Notes: generated by a model not told the origin, from the sequence alone. A DNA stretch of 64,000 nt from an uncultured bacterium (GCA_949286705.1 CASEDF010000005.1:62001-126000); one strand, 5' to 3'; positions 1-9,879 are shown, numbered from the stretch's first letter. Numbers and translations: made by a program.

Positions 1-3000
1 CAAATTTACGTTGTGCATCAGTTTTTCCGCGTTCCGGCTGAATAATTTCACCATTGTCAGCGGTAAGTGCTCTTTGTTCTTCCTCATCAAGTAATTCATT
101 GAGATTATTTTCAGGTTCTTCAAGTTTTTCTATTTTTTCATTTTCGGAACCCTCATCAGCCAAAATAGTTTCTTGCGGATCTTGAGAAGCAGCAGCTTCA
201 ATTTCTTCTTTTGTTTCCGGTTTAATAATGTCACCGTTGTCAGCAGTAAGGACTCTTTGCACTTCTTCATCAAGTTTTTCATCAAGATTATTTTCAGGTT
301 TTTCAAGTTTTTCTAAAACTTCATTTCTTGGATTCTGATTGTTAGAAGCGGGGTTCTGAGAATCTTTAGAATCTGTTTCATCAACCTTATCTAAATTGGA
401 TTTATCATCTGAATTTTTCTTATCATTTTTGCCTTTTTTTATGTTGCCTTTTTCATCAACGATGCTGTTTTCATCTTTTTGACCTGAGCTAGCATAACCG
501 CTGATTAAATTAGTTAACGAACCTGCTATTGATAATGAACTTCCGACTAAGCTTAAAACTGCTTCGGCTTTACCGGAGGCTTTGCCTTGAGTTTGTTTTA
601 TTAAAGAACTGATTTGTGAAGCAGAGGTTACAGTCGTACCAACAGCAGATGCTACCTGACCTATTTTTTGACCTATATTGCTGCCCTGCATTCCTCCTGC
701 AATACCGCCTGCAGCGCCTGTAGTTGATGATACGATACCGGCTATAGAATTGATTGTATTCAAATTCTTGCTTGATTGTTTACCATTAAGTGTATTGGTA
801 TTTGAAATCATTTGTGTCGTTGAACCAACAAGGTTTGCGGCACTTGAAGTTGCTTGTAAACCTGTGCTTATAGCTTGACCGGCAGTCATACTTGCTGTTT
901 GTGCAACTTGTCCTGCAGCTTGTGCACCTGCTTGAGCTGCTTGAGCTGCTGCTTGACCGGCTTGAACACCGGCCTGTGCTACTTGAGTACCTGTTTGAGC
1001 TGCTTGACCTGCTGCTTCTGCTGCGGCACCGCCTGCCGGGATAAATGACATTGCTGCGCTTGCTATACTTGTACCCAAAGTCATCCAAGCTTCTTTACTT
1101 AGACCGTTTTCAAACATAACAGCTGCTTTTGCAATGCCGCAGGCAAGTTGACCGGCAATTAGTACTATGTCCAATGCTGATAATTGAACTTTTGCTACGC
1201 CGTCTGTTATTTCCAGAGCGGTAGTCAAAGGTACAAATACGATTTGACCGATAATCGGGATACCTGATAAGCCTGCTGTAACTTTACCTGTTATAAATAA
1301 TATTTTTTCAACTAATTTGAGAATGGTAAGTACAGTTTGGACTATTGTTAAAACATTAGAAACTACGCCTATTACAGCTAATGATTTTTGCATTTTGGCT
1401 TGCTTTTCTTTTTCTTTTTTCTGAGCAGCCTTTTGCATTTTTATTCTTTGTTTTGTTATTTTTTCATATTTTCTGTGATTTTTATTGGAAGATTGGAAAA
1501 GTTTTGTTATAGATAATTTATTATCATTTATACGTGCTGTCAAAACATTAAATCTGCCTGAAATAGCAGTCATTCTTTCTTGATTTGCAGTGACTAAAGC
1601 AATATCACTTTGAGTTTCTGTTCCGTTGCCTGCAGAAGATGTCAACAGACCGCCGCCTTGCTGACCGTTATTTTGTCCTGCTGCCATGCCTCCGCCTGAT
1701 TGCTGGCTTGCTAATATACGTGAATTTGCTTCTTCTGTTTGTGCATTTAAGGCTTCAAATTCTGCTGCCAATGTGTTTTGTTCTTGCATTGCCTCTTCGG
1801 AATCTTTTGTTAATTCTTCTATTTCTTTTTGGTCTTTATTAATTTGTTTGACAACTTTTTTAGATTCCTTTTCTAAATCTTTTTCTTCTTTTTTGGCATC
1901 TTTTGTTACTTTTTCAGAATCTTTGCTTGCTTCTTCTGCTTCTTCAGTTGCCTCATTAGACTGTTCTTCACCTTTTTCACCTTCTTTTTGGGTTTCTTTT
2001 GCGTCTTTAATAGTGGCTTTACCTTCTTCATTAACTTTGTTACCTTCAGCAGCTACTTGATCATTAGACATTTCACTCATATCTTTTTGAGTAGATCCGC
2101 CTTTAGAAGAGTTGTTAGAAGTTCCGGCATCAGTCATAACGGCAACGGTTTCATCAACCGCTTTCAATGCTGCAGCTGCACCTGTTGTAGCGCCTGCAGT
2201 AGCGCCGCTTGTTGGCGGAACTGTTGCAACTACGGTTGCATCTTCTGTAGCATTTTGAGATTGTTCAATATTTTCTGCTGTTTCGTCAGCAGTTTGTTCA
2301 GTGGTGTTATCCGCTTCAGTATTTTCTGTGTTTTCTTCTGTTTCAGCACCAAGGCTAATTGCTTCAATTCCTGTCGTTCCTTGAACTGCCATTTGATTAT
2401 CCTGAATGGAAGTTTTTGCGTCAGAAATTTTGTTTTGAGCAGAGGATTGAACTTTGTTGTTATCTTCACCCATTAATTGTCCGAGTTTACCTGTAGCTAC
2501 AGCACTTGCTCCTATTGCTTTGTATATCAATAACAGGGTTGTTAAAGCAGGATTCAAATATGATATAAATCCCGGATCATAATCAAGCATTTCATTACCG
2601 ATTTCTAAGGTTACATTACCGAAATCAATAGAGGCATTACCGTTTAATTGTTCATTGCCTGCTTTTTTTTCAAGGTTGTCTGCTTCCTGTAACTTGTTGA
2701 ATAAATCTGTTTGACCTTGAAGTCCGATATTTTCAATTTCTTGTGTTACTTTATCAAGTTCCTGCTGATCTTGTTCTGTAAATTCTTCATCTTTATTTGC
2801 GTTTTTCATGTTTTCGGCTGCTTGTTCGACACCTTCATTGTTGTCAGGTGTTTTCATTGCATCTGCCAATTCTTGTTTTTTCTCTTCTGATTTTTCTTTC
2901 TTTTCTGATAGTTGTTCTTGTTCTTCTTTTTTGGTTTTTGTTATTTGAGTTACGATTTGTTCTATTATTTCAGCTTCTTCTTTAATTTCTTCGGAATCTT

Positions 3001-5164
3001 TTCCCATAGAGGAAAGTTTAATCATATTTATAAATGACATAAACATTTCCTGTTCGGTCTTGCTCATGAATGAAATTGCCTGACCTAAAAGGCTTACACC
3101 TTCTTTGCGCATTTGTTCGCGAGCTTTTTCAGCTTCTGATTTTTCGTTTTCTTCATCGCCCTGTTCAATTCCTTCAATAGTTTCTTGAATATCTTCAGCA
3201 GCCTGAGTAATCATCTGGTCTGCTTTTTCACATTCAACAATACCTGCAATACCTCCGCCGAAGATTGTTCCGCCTAATATTGAAAGCATGCTGCCTGTTG
3301 TAATTATTACGGCACCTTCTGCTACCATTGATGTACCTATTGCAACCATTGCTGTACCGGCTGCAAGTGTAAATATATTTGACATCATCGGTGTTCCGGC
3401 AGCTATCAATGCTGAACCTGTAGTTACCTGAGTACCACCCATTGCTATGAAAGCTGCACCTAATCCCATGGTTGTTTGTCCCATTATGGTGCCTGATTGC
3501 ATTGTTTTTTCAGCATCTGAATTGAATCTGCCGCGTTCGCTATTTAATTTCAAGGTTTCTTGTAATTTTTCAGTAGCTGTTAATTCTTTTTCTGTTTCTA
3601 CTTGTATTTCTTTATCGATTGATTTTTCTTCGCCTGAAGTTTCTTTTGCTGTCTGTGCCGGTTGAGCGGTTTCTTGAGTTGCTTCTTGACCTTCTGCTTG
3701 TTCTTGTGCTGTTTCTTGCTGCTCTGTTGCTTGTGAAATCTTTTCTTCCTGTGCTTGTGCTTTTTTCTCAATTAAATTTTCTTTTGTTTCTTCTGCTTCT
3801 TTGATTGCGTCTTCTGCTTCTTTTTGTGCAGTTGCAGCATTTTCTTTTACTTTGTTTATCAATTGGGAAATGCCAGCACCTTCTGCTTGCAAAGCCGGAA
3901 TATCATAACCTTCTTCTTTATTTTCTCCTTCGCCTGCGGGCATATCAACTTCAGTGTTTTCAGAATCTTCTGAGCCAATGTTGAAATTTTCACCCATTGT
4001 TTCTTTGGTTTGTCCGATTGTTTCTGTTGCATTATTTGTAAAGTTTTGTGCAAATTCATACAATGATACATACTGGTTCATCATTAATTGAGTGCTTAAA
4101 GTGTTTGAAAATTCGATCAGCCCGTTACCGGTTGTGGTAGCTTCTTCCGCGATATCATTACCCTGACTGCCCTGTAAAGCATTTCTGATGTCACCTGTTG
4201 TAATATTAATAACATCTTTGGAACCTGTATTTTTTCTTGTATATCCTTTTTCATAGCGTGCAAGTTGTTTTGCAGCTTGGATTGTGTCATCACCTAAGTC
4301 GATGCCTGTTGTTATTTCGTTATTTAATCCGTCCATTGAATCAATCAATGTCTGCAAATCATCATTTGATGCTTGAATAGCGGTTACAAGCTCACCGTCT
4401 TTTCCGTTAAGCATTGAACCTAATTCTTTGTAACGTTTTTGTTCTGATTCTGTTAATTTGTCGCCTTTTTCTGTTTTTGCTGAGATTTCTTCCCATTCTT
4501 TTGTCAATTCTTCAATTTGTTTAAGAGAATCTTTTTTTGTAGATTCCTGTTCTTGTTTGATTTGTTCTGCTTTTTCAGCAAGTACTTTGAAAGTATCAAA
4601 GTTCTGTGTGAGCTGTACTTGTGTGTTTGCAGATTTGTTGCCAAGAGTTTGAACTTTCTTTTGAAGTTCTTTAAACTCTGAGCTTTGGGAATTGGTGCCT
4701 GTTTCTTCTGTTTCTTCCTCAGCATTCGGATCATCGTTGATTTCATAAGCCGTCACATCACTATCTTGCATAGAATGAGCCCATGCAAGCACTTCTTTAG
4801 GAATTAGTACACCGTCTGATTCCATCTGCAAAATTTCTTCATAAGAAAACCCTGCCCATTGAGCGATTTCAGGGTTGTTGTTTACAGACGGAAGACCGTT
4901 AAAATCATATTTTGTTGTAATTGCGTTATCTCTTTTAAGACAAATTTTAGCATATTCTACCCAGTCGTTTTCTTTGAAATTTTTGAATTTAGAATATTTA
5001 TTTTTATCGGAATTGTACAAATCTTTAAGTTCTTTGACTTTTGCAGCAACACGTTCTTCGTAAGCAGCCTGGCGTTCTTTTTCGTATGCCAGTGCTTCTG
5101 CCTCAGTTTCAAACGTCGGATTAAGACCGTATTGTTTTCTTAATTCTGAAATCTTAAGAACCAT
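1..5164 (-). CDS. Giant coiled-coil/hydrophobic protein of unknown function (3' end outside window)
   Basis: One reading frame stays open from the ATG at 5164 to the left edge (about 1721 codons seen, no stop). The start has a Shine-Dalgarno AAGGAAAGG just upstream. The N-terminus (MVLKISELRKQYGLNP) has no signal peptide. Long Glu/Lys/Gln-rich coiled-coil stretches alternate with hydrophobic Gly/Ala/Thr-rich segments, at about residues 560-640 and 1255-1340. An Ala/Gln/Gly-rich stretch lies at about 1370-1520. Near the visible C-end a motif of the form QR(V/A)LTADNG(D/E)II(K/Q)PE occurs twice. I recognise no family. Coiled coils around hydrophobic helices are a layout also found in secreted pore or translocator proteins, but that is only an analogy. 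Ser/Arg- and Cys-rich frames on either strand here are shadows. Confidence 0.8.
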   Translation of the reverse strand, partial: MVLKISELRKQYGLNPTFETEAEALAYEKERQAAYEERVAAKVKELKDLYNSDKNKYSKFKNFKENDWVEYAKICLKRDNAITTKYDFNGLPSVNNNPEIAQWAGFSYEEILQMESDGVLIPKEVLAWAHSMQDSDVTAYEINDDPNAEEETEETGTNSQSSEFKELQKKVQTLGNKSANTQVQLTQNFDTFKVLAEKAEQIKQEQESTKKDSLKQIEELTKEWEEISAKTEKGDKLTESEQKRYKELGSMLNGKDGELVTAIQASNDDLQTLIDSMDGLNNEITTGIDLGDDTIQAAKQLARYEKGYTRKNTGSKDVINITTGDIRNALQGSQGNDIAEEATTTGNGLIEFSNTLSTQLMMNQYVSLYEFAQNFTNNATETIGQTKETMGENFNIGSEDSENTEVDMPAGEGENKEEGYDIPALQAEGAGISQLINKVKENAATAQKEAEDAIKEAEETKENLIEKKAQAQEEKISQATEQQETAQEQAEGQEATQETAQPAQTAKETSGEEKSIDKEIQVETEKELTATEKLQETLKLNSERGRFNSDAEKTMQSGTIMGQTTMGLGAAFIAMGGTQVTTGSALIAAGTPMMSNIFTLAAGTAMVAIGTSMVAEGAVIITTGSMLSILGGTIFGGGIAGIVECEKADQMITQAAEDIQETIEGIEQGDEENEKSEAEKAREQMRKEGVSLLGQAISFMSKTEQEMFMSFINMIKLSSMGKDSEEIKEEAEIIEQIVTQITKTKKEEQEQLSEKKEKSEEKKQELADAMKTPDNNEGVEQAAENMKNANKDEEFTEQDQQELDKVTQEIENIGLQGQTDLFNKLQEADNLEKKAGNEQLNGNASIDFGNVTLEIGNEMLDYDPGFISYLNPALTTLLLIYKAIGASAVATGKLGQLMGEDNNKVQSSAQNKISDAKTSIQDNQMAVQGTTGIEAISLGAETEENTENTEADNTTEQTADETAENIEQSQNATEDATVVATVPPTSGATAGATTGAAAALKAVDETVAVMTDAGTSNNSSKGGSTQKDMSEMSNDQVAAEGNKVNEEGKATIKDAKETQKEGEKGEEQSNEATEEAEEASKDSEKVTKDAKKEEKDLEKESKKVVKQINKDQKEIEELTKDSEEAMQEQNTLAAEFEALNAQTEEANSRILASQQSGGGMAAGQNNGQQGGGLLTSSAGNGTETQSDIALVTANQERMTAISGRFNVLTARINDNKLSITKLFQSSNKNHRKYEKITKQRIKMQKAAQKKEKEKQAKMQKSLAVIGVVSNVLTIVQTVLTILKLVEKILFITGKVTAGLSGIPIIGQIVFVPLTTALEITDGVAKVQLSALDIVLIAGQLACGIAKAAVMFENGLSKEAWMTLGTSIASAAMSFIPAGGAAAEAAGQAAQTGTQVAQAGVQAGQAAAQAAQAGAQAAGQVAQTASMTAGQAISTGLQATSSAANLVGSTTQMISNTNTLNGKQSSKNLNTINSIAGIVSSTTGAAGGIAGGMQGSNIGQKIGQVASAVGTTVTSASQISSLIKQTQGKASGKAEAVLSLVGSSLSIAGSLTNLISGYASSGQKDENSIVDEKGNIKKGKNDKKNSDDKSNLDKVDETDSKDSQNPASNNQNPRNEVLEKLEKPENNLDEKLDEEVQRVLTADNGDIIKPETKEEIEAAASQDPQETILADEGSENEKIEKLEEPENNLNELLDEEEQRALTADNGEIIQPERGKTDAQRKF
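35..270 (-). repeat. Internal repeat in the giant protein (TADNG motif)
   Basis: Bases 35-88 and 217-270 are near-identical copies encoding (E/V)QR(A/V)LTADNG(E/D)II(Q/K)PE, each preceded by a DE-rich linker with NNL(N/D)E(L/K)LDEE. The unit is about 180 bp. More copies may lie beyond the window edge. Confidence 0.7.
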
Positions 5165-5245
5165 GTGTACCTTTCCTTTGTATTATTTGTCGGTATTAAG
5201 GTTCTTAAACTTTAAAAAAAATACCCTTTTGTTACACAATGTAAC

Positions 5246-5280
5246 AAAAAAGAACTGCGAAAAGCAGCTCTTTTTTGTTT
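5246..5280 (-). terminator. Rho-independent terminator after trxA
   Basis: On the minus strand the stem GAGCTGC / GCAGTTC with a 5-nt loop is followed by six T. It lies between trxA and the giant gene, so the two are probably separate transcripts. A further palindrome, GTTACA-CAA-TGTAAC, sits at 5231-5245 in the leader of the giant gene. Confidence 0.75.
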
Positions 5281-5296
5281 GAACTTTTAAATTTTA

Positions 5297-5620
5297 TTAT
5301 AAATGTTTTTCAACATTTGAAAGAATTGTTGATTTTGGCATTAAGCCTACAAGCCTTTCAACGGCTTTTCCGCCTTTGAATACCAATAAACTCGGTAATC
5401 CGCTGATTGAATAATCCTGTGCGGTTTTTAAGTTTTCATCAGTGTTAACTTTGACAACTTTTACCTTATCGCCTAATTCCTGTGAAACTTCGTCCAAAAT
5501 CGGTCCGAGTTTTCTGCATGGACCGCACCATGGTGCCCAGAAGTCTACCACAACAGGTTTTTCCGAATTCAAAACTTCCTGTTCAAATGATGAATCATTA
5601 ATTTCTATTGCGTTTGACAT
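5297..5620 (-). CDS. trxA: Thioredoxin
   Basis: A 107-aa cytoplasmic disulfide reductase. The active site WCGPC is at residues 31-35, preceded by VVVDFWAP, and the cis-Pro motif GLPSLLVF follows; this is the full normal length for the family. The ATG at 5620 has the Shine-Dalgarno AAAGGAGA. It is transcribed alone, between its own terminator and the divergent exonuclease gene at 5710. It probably supplies reducing power to ribonucleotide reductase and other thiol enzymes, as is usual for the family. Confidence 0.97.
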   Translation of the reverse strand: MSNAIEINDSSFEQEVLNSEKPVVVDFWAPWCGPCRKLGPILDEVSQELGDKVKVVKVNTDENLKTAQDYSISGLPSLLVFKGGKAVERLVGLMPKSTILSNVEKHL

Positions 5621-5709
5621 GACATCTCCTTTTTCCTTTTACATGCGCTATTCTATCACAGATTTTTTTTTTGTGCTATTATCTTAATAGATTGCAACAG
5701 GATAACAAA

Positions 5710-6624
5710 ATGACAAGAAAAAAAGTAATAGAAATAGTCCTTGATACTGAAACTACCGGATTGGACTATACCAAGGAGAAGATGGTTGAATTTGCCGGAG
5801 TAAGACTTGAAAACGGCAAAGTTAAAGATGAATTTCAAACTCTTATTAACCCTAAGCAGCATATAAGAAAATCAAGTATCGCAATTCACGGTATAACTCA
5901 GGATATGGTGGAAGATGCCCCTACAGAAAATGATGTTATGCCGAAAATTCTTGAATTTATAGGAGATTATCCTATTGTTGCGCATAATGCGATTTTCGAT
6001 TATACATTTTTGAATGAAGCAAGTTTAAGGGTTACAGGAAAAGGTATTGAAAACCCGAGAATTGATACCCAGCAGATGTTCAAGGAGGTTTATCCGGAAC
6101 TTGAATCACACGGGCTGGAGGCTTTGACAAATAAATTTAACGTTGAGCTTAACAACCATCATAGAGCCATGGCGGATGCTATGGGGCTTGCGCTTGCTTA
6201 TCCGAAATTGAAAAAATTATATCTGCAAAAATATGATTGGGAAGTTAAACAGCTTGATAATGTTGAATATCTGTTTGAAAGATTTTTGAGAATTCAGCAG
6301 GCTGTTAACACTTTGCAATCTGAATTGCAGGATTTGAAATCCGTGTTCAAATTATATTTTGAACAGGGCGGAACACCTATTACGTCGCAATCAGGCGATA
6401 TTTTGACATATAATTCAAAACAGTCTTTCGGGTATGATTTGGCTGAAATCAAAGAGGTTTTGGATGAGATCGGTGCATTTGAAAAAGCCGTTAAATTAAA
6501 TACAGGGTTTATAGATCGTTTGGTTTGCGGTCACAGTATTGACGACGAGAAACGTGAGATTATCAAAAATGCACGTCAGGAACTCACGGAAACCAGAAAT
6601 ATACAAATAATAAGGAATAAGTAG
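5710..6624 (+). CDS. DEDDh 3'-5' exonuclease, DNA polymerase III epsilon-like
   Basis: A 304-aa protein. The first 170 residues carry the three exonuclease motifs of the DnaQ/RNase T family: DTETTG (Exo I), AHNAIFDYTF (Exo II) and HRAMADAMGLA (Exo III), so all metal-binding acids and the catalytic His are present. The C-terminal 130 residues are helical and unassigned. I start at ATG 5710 (MTRKK) rather than the upstream codon at 5671, because the latter lies in the promoter area. It could be the proofreading subunit or a repair exonuclease; the sequence does not decide. The MFS gene follows 1 nt after the stop. Confidence 0.85.
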   Translation: MTRKKVIEIVLDTETTGLDYTKEKMVEFAGVRLENGKVKDEFQTLINPKQHIRKSSIAIHGITQDMVEDAPTENDVMPKILEFIGDYPIVAHNAIFDYTFLNEASLRVTGKGIENPRIDTQQMFKEVYPELESHGLEALTNKFNVELNNHHRAMADAMGLALAYPKLKKLYLQKYDWEVKQLDNVEYLFERFLRIQQAVNTLQSELQDLKSVFKLYFEQGGTPITSQSGDILTYNSKQSFGYDLAEIKEVLDEIGAFEKAVKLNTGFIDRLVCGHSIDDEKREIIKNARQELTETRNIQIIRNK

Positions 6625-6625
6625 T

Positions 6626-8032
6626 ATGGGATTGAAAGAATTTTTTAAGGAACCTCCCGCAATACCGGTTATTGGGGATGAGGCGAAAGTAAAGTCGATG
6701 TATTCGCATTGGCGGTTAAGGATTTTTTATGCATGTTTTATCGGATATACGGTATTTTACTTGTGTAAGAAAAATATCGCGGTAGCGTTGCCGGGTATTA
6801 TGGATGAATTCGGGTATTCGGCGACTGAGCTCGGGCTTTTGGGAAGTTCGCTTTATTTGACATACGGTATCGGTAAATTTGTTAACGGAGTTCTTGCTGA
6901 CGGATCTGACGTCAGAAAATTTTTCCCGACGGCGTTATTAATGACTGCAATTGCAAATATTTTGTTTGCACTGGCGCCAAATGCCGTTGAACTTTTGGGC
7001 TTAAGCACTAAAATGACGGCAATGGTTTTATTATGGGTTCTGGCATTTTTGTGGGGTGTAAGCGGTTGGTTTCAATCTGCAGGTTTTCCGGCTGTTGCCA
7101 AGAGTTTAACCTACTGGTATTCAAATTCCGAGCGCGGGACAAAATGGTCATTGTGGTCATGCTCGCACCAGACCGGAACTTTTTTGAGCTTTATAATAGC
7201 AGGTCATATCGCGGCACATTTCGGCTGGCGTGCGGCCTTTTTGGTGCCGGGAACTCTGGCTGTTATAACTGCCTTATGGCTGTATGAAAGATTACGCGAC
7301 AGACCGCAATCCCTCGGTTTGCCGGATGTTGAAGAATACAGAAATGAGCCGGTAAAAGTTAAATCTTCCGATGAAAAAAATGCCGAAGACAGTATGACTT
7401 ATGTCCAAATTTTCAAAAAATATGTTTTGTGTAATAAAACAATCTGGCTTCTGGCAGTTGCTTATGTGTTTGTTTATATAATCAGATTTGGTGCTGAGGA
7501 CTGGATGATTATGTATTTGAAAAATGCTAAAAATATCGGTCTTGATCAGGCAACAAATATGATTGCGTCGCTGCCTCTTGTTGGAATTTGCGGAACTGTT
7601 TGCGCGGGGTTGATTTCAGATAAATTGTTCAAAGGCAAAAGAGCGCCCGTGAATTTGATTTATCTCGTCGGTGTTATTTTTGCGATAATTGCTTTGAAAT
7701 TCAACACGATTAATTCGTTGAATTACGTAATTATCGGGCTTTTGGGGGCATTTACTTACGGACCGCAGATGATGATAGGCGGACTTTGTGCTGTTGAAAG
7801 CAGCTCCAAAAAAGTTGCATCCGCCGCATCAGGATTTACCGGAACTTTCGGGTATGTAGGCGCGTTTTTGTCCGCTACAGGAACGGGTTTTCTCGTTGAT
7901 AAGCTCGGGTCTAACGGTCAACAAAACTGGGACGGCGCAATTTATTTCTGGCTTGTGTCCGGTATAATTTGTCTGATTCTTTGTACAATTCTCGCTATTG
8001 ATGAATATAAAAAAGATTCTCATAAGGCTTAA
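6626..8032 (+). CDS. MFS transporter, organophosphate:phosphate antiporter-like
   Basis: A 468-aa polytopic inner-membrane protein with about 12 hydrophobic segments. The N-terminus (YSHWRLRIFYACFIGYTVFY followed by KKNI) resembles the GlpT/UhpT/UhpC (OPA) branch of the major facilitator superfamily, with the loop motif LADGSDVRKFFP after helix 2. The likely substrates are glycerol-3-phosphate or hexose phosphates exchanged for phosphate, but the sequence does not fix which. An UhpC-like sensor role is a less likely alternative, since no two-component genes are nearby. It follows the exonuclease gene almost directly, has AAGGA upstream, and ends in a strong terminator. Confidence 0.85.
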   Translation: MGLKEFFKEPPAIPVIGDEAKVKSMYSHWRLRIFYACFIGYTVFYLCKKNIAVALPGIMDEFGYSATELGLLGSSLYLTYGIGKFVNGVLADGSDVRKFFPTALLMTAIANILFALAPNAVELLGLSTKMTAMVLLWVLAFLWGVSGWFQSAGFPAVAKSLTYWYSNSERGTKWSLWSCSHQTGTFLSFIIAGHIAAHFGWRAAFLVPGTLAVITALWLYERLRDRPQSLGLPDVEEYRNEPVKVKSSDEKNAEDSMTYVQIFKKYVLCNKTIWLLAVAYVFVYIIRFGAEDWMIMYLKNAKNIGLDQATNMIASLPLVGICGTVCAGLISDKLFKGKRAPVNLIYLVGVIFAIIALKFNTINSLNYVIIGLLGAFTYGPQMMIGGLCAVESSSKKVASAASGFTGTFGYVGAFLSATGTGFLVDKLGSNGQQNWDGAIYFWLVSGIICLILCTILAIDEYKKDSHKA

Positions 8033-8036
8033 TAAT

Positions 8037-8061
8037 AAGCGGTCATGTTGACCGCTTTTTT
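8037..8061 (+). terminator. Rho-independent terminator after the MFS gene
   Basis: A perfect stem AAGCGGTCA / TGACCGCTT with a 3-nt loop, followed by T residues, 4 nt after the MFS stop codon. Confidence 0.9.
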
Positions 8062-8089
8062 GCACATAAAAATTTTTTCATTGTATAAT
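8060..8089 (+). promoter_or_regulatory. Promoter of gmk, placed for a leaderless mRNA
   Basis: TTGCAC (8060-8065) and a perfect TATAAT (8084-8089) are 18 nt apart. The gmk ATG starts at 8097, only 7 nt after the -10 box, and no Shine-Dalgarno lies between. Transcription would start at or next to the A of the ATG. Confidence 0.65.
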
Positions 8090-8096
8090 AATTTTA

Positions 8097-8660
8097 ATGA
8101 ACAAGAAATTGTATGTGATATCAGGTTCGTCAGGTGTCGGGAAGGGCACTGTTTTAAAAGGATTTTTGGAAAAGAATCCCGAATTTATGCTGTCGATTTC
8201 CTGTACTACAAGAAAACCAAGACCCGGTGAAATTGACGGGGTAAATTATTTTTTCCTCTCGCCCGATGAGTTTAAAAATTGTATTGAAAATGACAAATTC
8301 CTTGAATGGGCTGAATTTGCCGGAAATTTTTACGGTACAAAGAAAAAGTATATTAATCAATGCCTTGAAGATGGTAAAGATATAATTCTTGAAATTGACA
8401 CTCAAGGTGCTTTGCAGGTTAAAAAACGTATGCCTGAGGCGGTTTTGATTTTTATTTGTCCTCCATCTTATGAAGTTTTGGAAAACCGTTTGCGCGGACG
8501 TCATACGGAAGACGAACAGACTATTCAAAAACGGCTTAATGAAGCGAAAATCGAACTTGAAAGAGCTGAAAATTTTGATTATAAAATCGTAAATGATAAT
8601 CTGGATAAGGCAATTTCAGAGCTTGAAAAAGTGATTAAAAAGGAGCGTGAAAATGCTTAG
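8097..8660 (+). CDS. gmk: Guanylate kinase
   Basis: A 187-aa cytosolic enzyme phosphorylating GMP/dGMP to the diphosphates. The P-loop GSSGVGKGT is at residues 10-18. The GMP-binding segment SCTTRKPRPGEIDGVNYFF and the lid R-x-R-x-x-E-like stretch (LRGRHTEDE) are intact, and the length is normal. It heads a set with coaBC (overlapping by 8 nt) and the NIF3 gene. No Shine-Dalgarno precedes the ATG, consistent with leaderless translation. Confidence 0.96.
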   Translation: MNKKLYVISGSSGVGKGTVLKGFLEKNPEFMLSISCTTRKPRPGEIDGVNYFFLSPDEFKNCIENDKFLEWAEFAGNFYGTKKKYINQCLEDGKDIILEIDTQGALQVKKRMPEAVLIFICPPSYEVLENRLRGRHTEDEQTIQKRLNEAKIELERAENFDYKIVNDNLDKAISELEKVIKKERENA

Positions 8661-9879
8661 CGGAAAAACTGTTTTGATAGGAATTACAGGCGGGATTGCC
8701 GCATATAAGATTTGTGAATTAATCCGTATGTTTAAACGTCAAAACGCAAATGTCCGTGTAATTTGCACTCCTAACGCTTTGAATTTTGTGACAAAACTTA
8801 CTTTGCAAAATCTCAGTCAAAATGAAGTAGGTATTGAAGAATTTGAAATTCCCGATTTTAAACCCGAGCATATTTCTTATGCAGATGAAGCGGATGTTAT
8901 GGTGATAGCGCCTGCAACGGCGAATACAATCGGCAAAATTGCAAACGGAATTTGTGATAACCTTTTGACATCGGTTGTAAGTGCTTTCAAAAAACCGATT
9001 TTGATTGCGCCGGCTATGAATTGTAACATGTGGCAAAACGGGATTATTCAGGAAAATATTGAAAAATTACGCAAATACGGTTATGAAATTTTAGAGCCGG
9101 AAACGGGTTTTCTCGCCTGCGGCACGGAAGGTGTCGGGCGGCTTTGCAGTCTTGAGAAAATTTTTGAAAGAACGGTTGAAATACTCAATTCTAAAAAAAA
9201 ACTGTCCGGTAAAAAAATAGTCATAACAGCAGGCGGCACAATTGAAAATATTGATCCTGTCCGCTATATTTCAAATTATTCATCAGGCAAAATGGGTCTT
9301 GCGCTTGCGGATGCGGCATTTAGTCAAGGTGCCGAGGTTGTTTTGATTACAACCGTTGATATAACACGAGGATATAAAGTGATAAAGGTTAAATCCGCAC
9401 TTGATATGCAGCAGGCTGTTAATAGTGAATTTGATACGGCGGATAGTGTTATTATGGCGGCGGCTGTTGCCGATTACAGAGCAAAAAATATTGCCGGTCA
9501 AAAAATGAAAAAAACATCTGAAAATGAAATTACTCTGGAGCTGGTCAAAAATCCGGATATTTTAAAAGAGATTTCCGCCCGCAAAACAACTCAAAAAGTC
9601 ATTGGGTTTTGTGCGGAAAGTGAAAATTTAATCCAAAATGCAAAAGAAAAAATTCAAAAAAAAGGCTGCGATTTTTTGATTGCAAATGACATTTCAAGAA
9701 GCGATATAGGTTTTTCAAGTGATTACAATGAAGTTGTAATTTTTGATAAAAACGGTATTGTAAAAAGGCTTGAGCGAGCAGAAAAGACAACAATCGCAGA
9801 GCAAATTTTAGAGGTAATTTATGGACAAGAATGTGCTGACGGACAAAATAGAGAACTTTGCACCGTTGAATCTTGCTGA
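8653..9879 (+). CDS. coaBC: Phosphopantothenoylcysteine decarboxylase / phosphopantothenate-cysteine ligase
   Basis: A 408-aa bifunctional enzyme of coenzyme A synthesis. The N-terminal flavoprotein half (CoaC) has GITGGIAAYK, PAMNCNMW and the Cys-containing ACGTEGVGRL loop. The C-terminal half (CoaB) has ITAGGTIE, YSSGKMG and AAAVADYR. I prefer ATG 8653 over GTG 8647: the Shine-Dalgarno AAAAAGGAG ends 7 nt before the ATG but only 1 nt before the GTG. The gene overlaps the gmk stop and its 3' end overlaps the NIF3 start by 59 nt. With panD at 31251 it covers part of the CoA route. Confidence 0.95.
   Translation: MLSGKTVLIGITGGIAAYKICELIRMFKRQNANVRVICTPNALNFVTKLTLQNLSQNEVGIEEFEIPDFKPEHISYADEADVMVIAPATANTIGKIANGICDNLLTSVVSAFKKPILIAPAMNCNMWQNGIIQENIEKLRKYGYEILEPETGFLACGTEGVGRLCSLEKIFERTVEILNSKKKLSGKKIVITAGGTIENIDPVRYISNYSSGKMGLALADAAFSQGAEVVLITTVDITRGYKVIKVKSALDMQQAVNSEFDTADSVIMAAAVADYRAKNIAGQKMKKTSENEITLELVKNPDILKEISARKTTQKVIGFCAESENLIQNAKEKIQKKGCDFLIANDISRSDIGFSSDYNEVVIFDKNGIVKRLERAEKTTIAEQILEVIYGQECADGQNRELCTVESC

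Noticed and set aside
678-4746. Many plus- and minus-strand frames (Ser/Arg-rich, Leu/Phe-rich) over the first 5 kb
   Set aside because: They are shadows of the single long minus-strand frame of the giant protein; compositions are those of the complementary or shifted frames and they lack Shine-Dalgarno sites.
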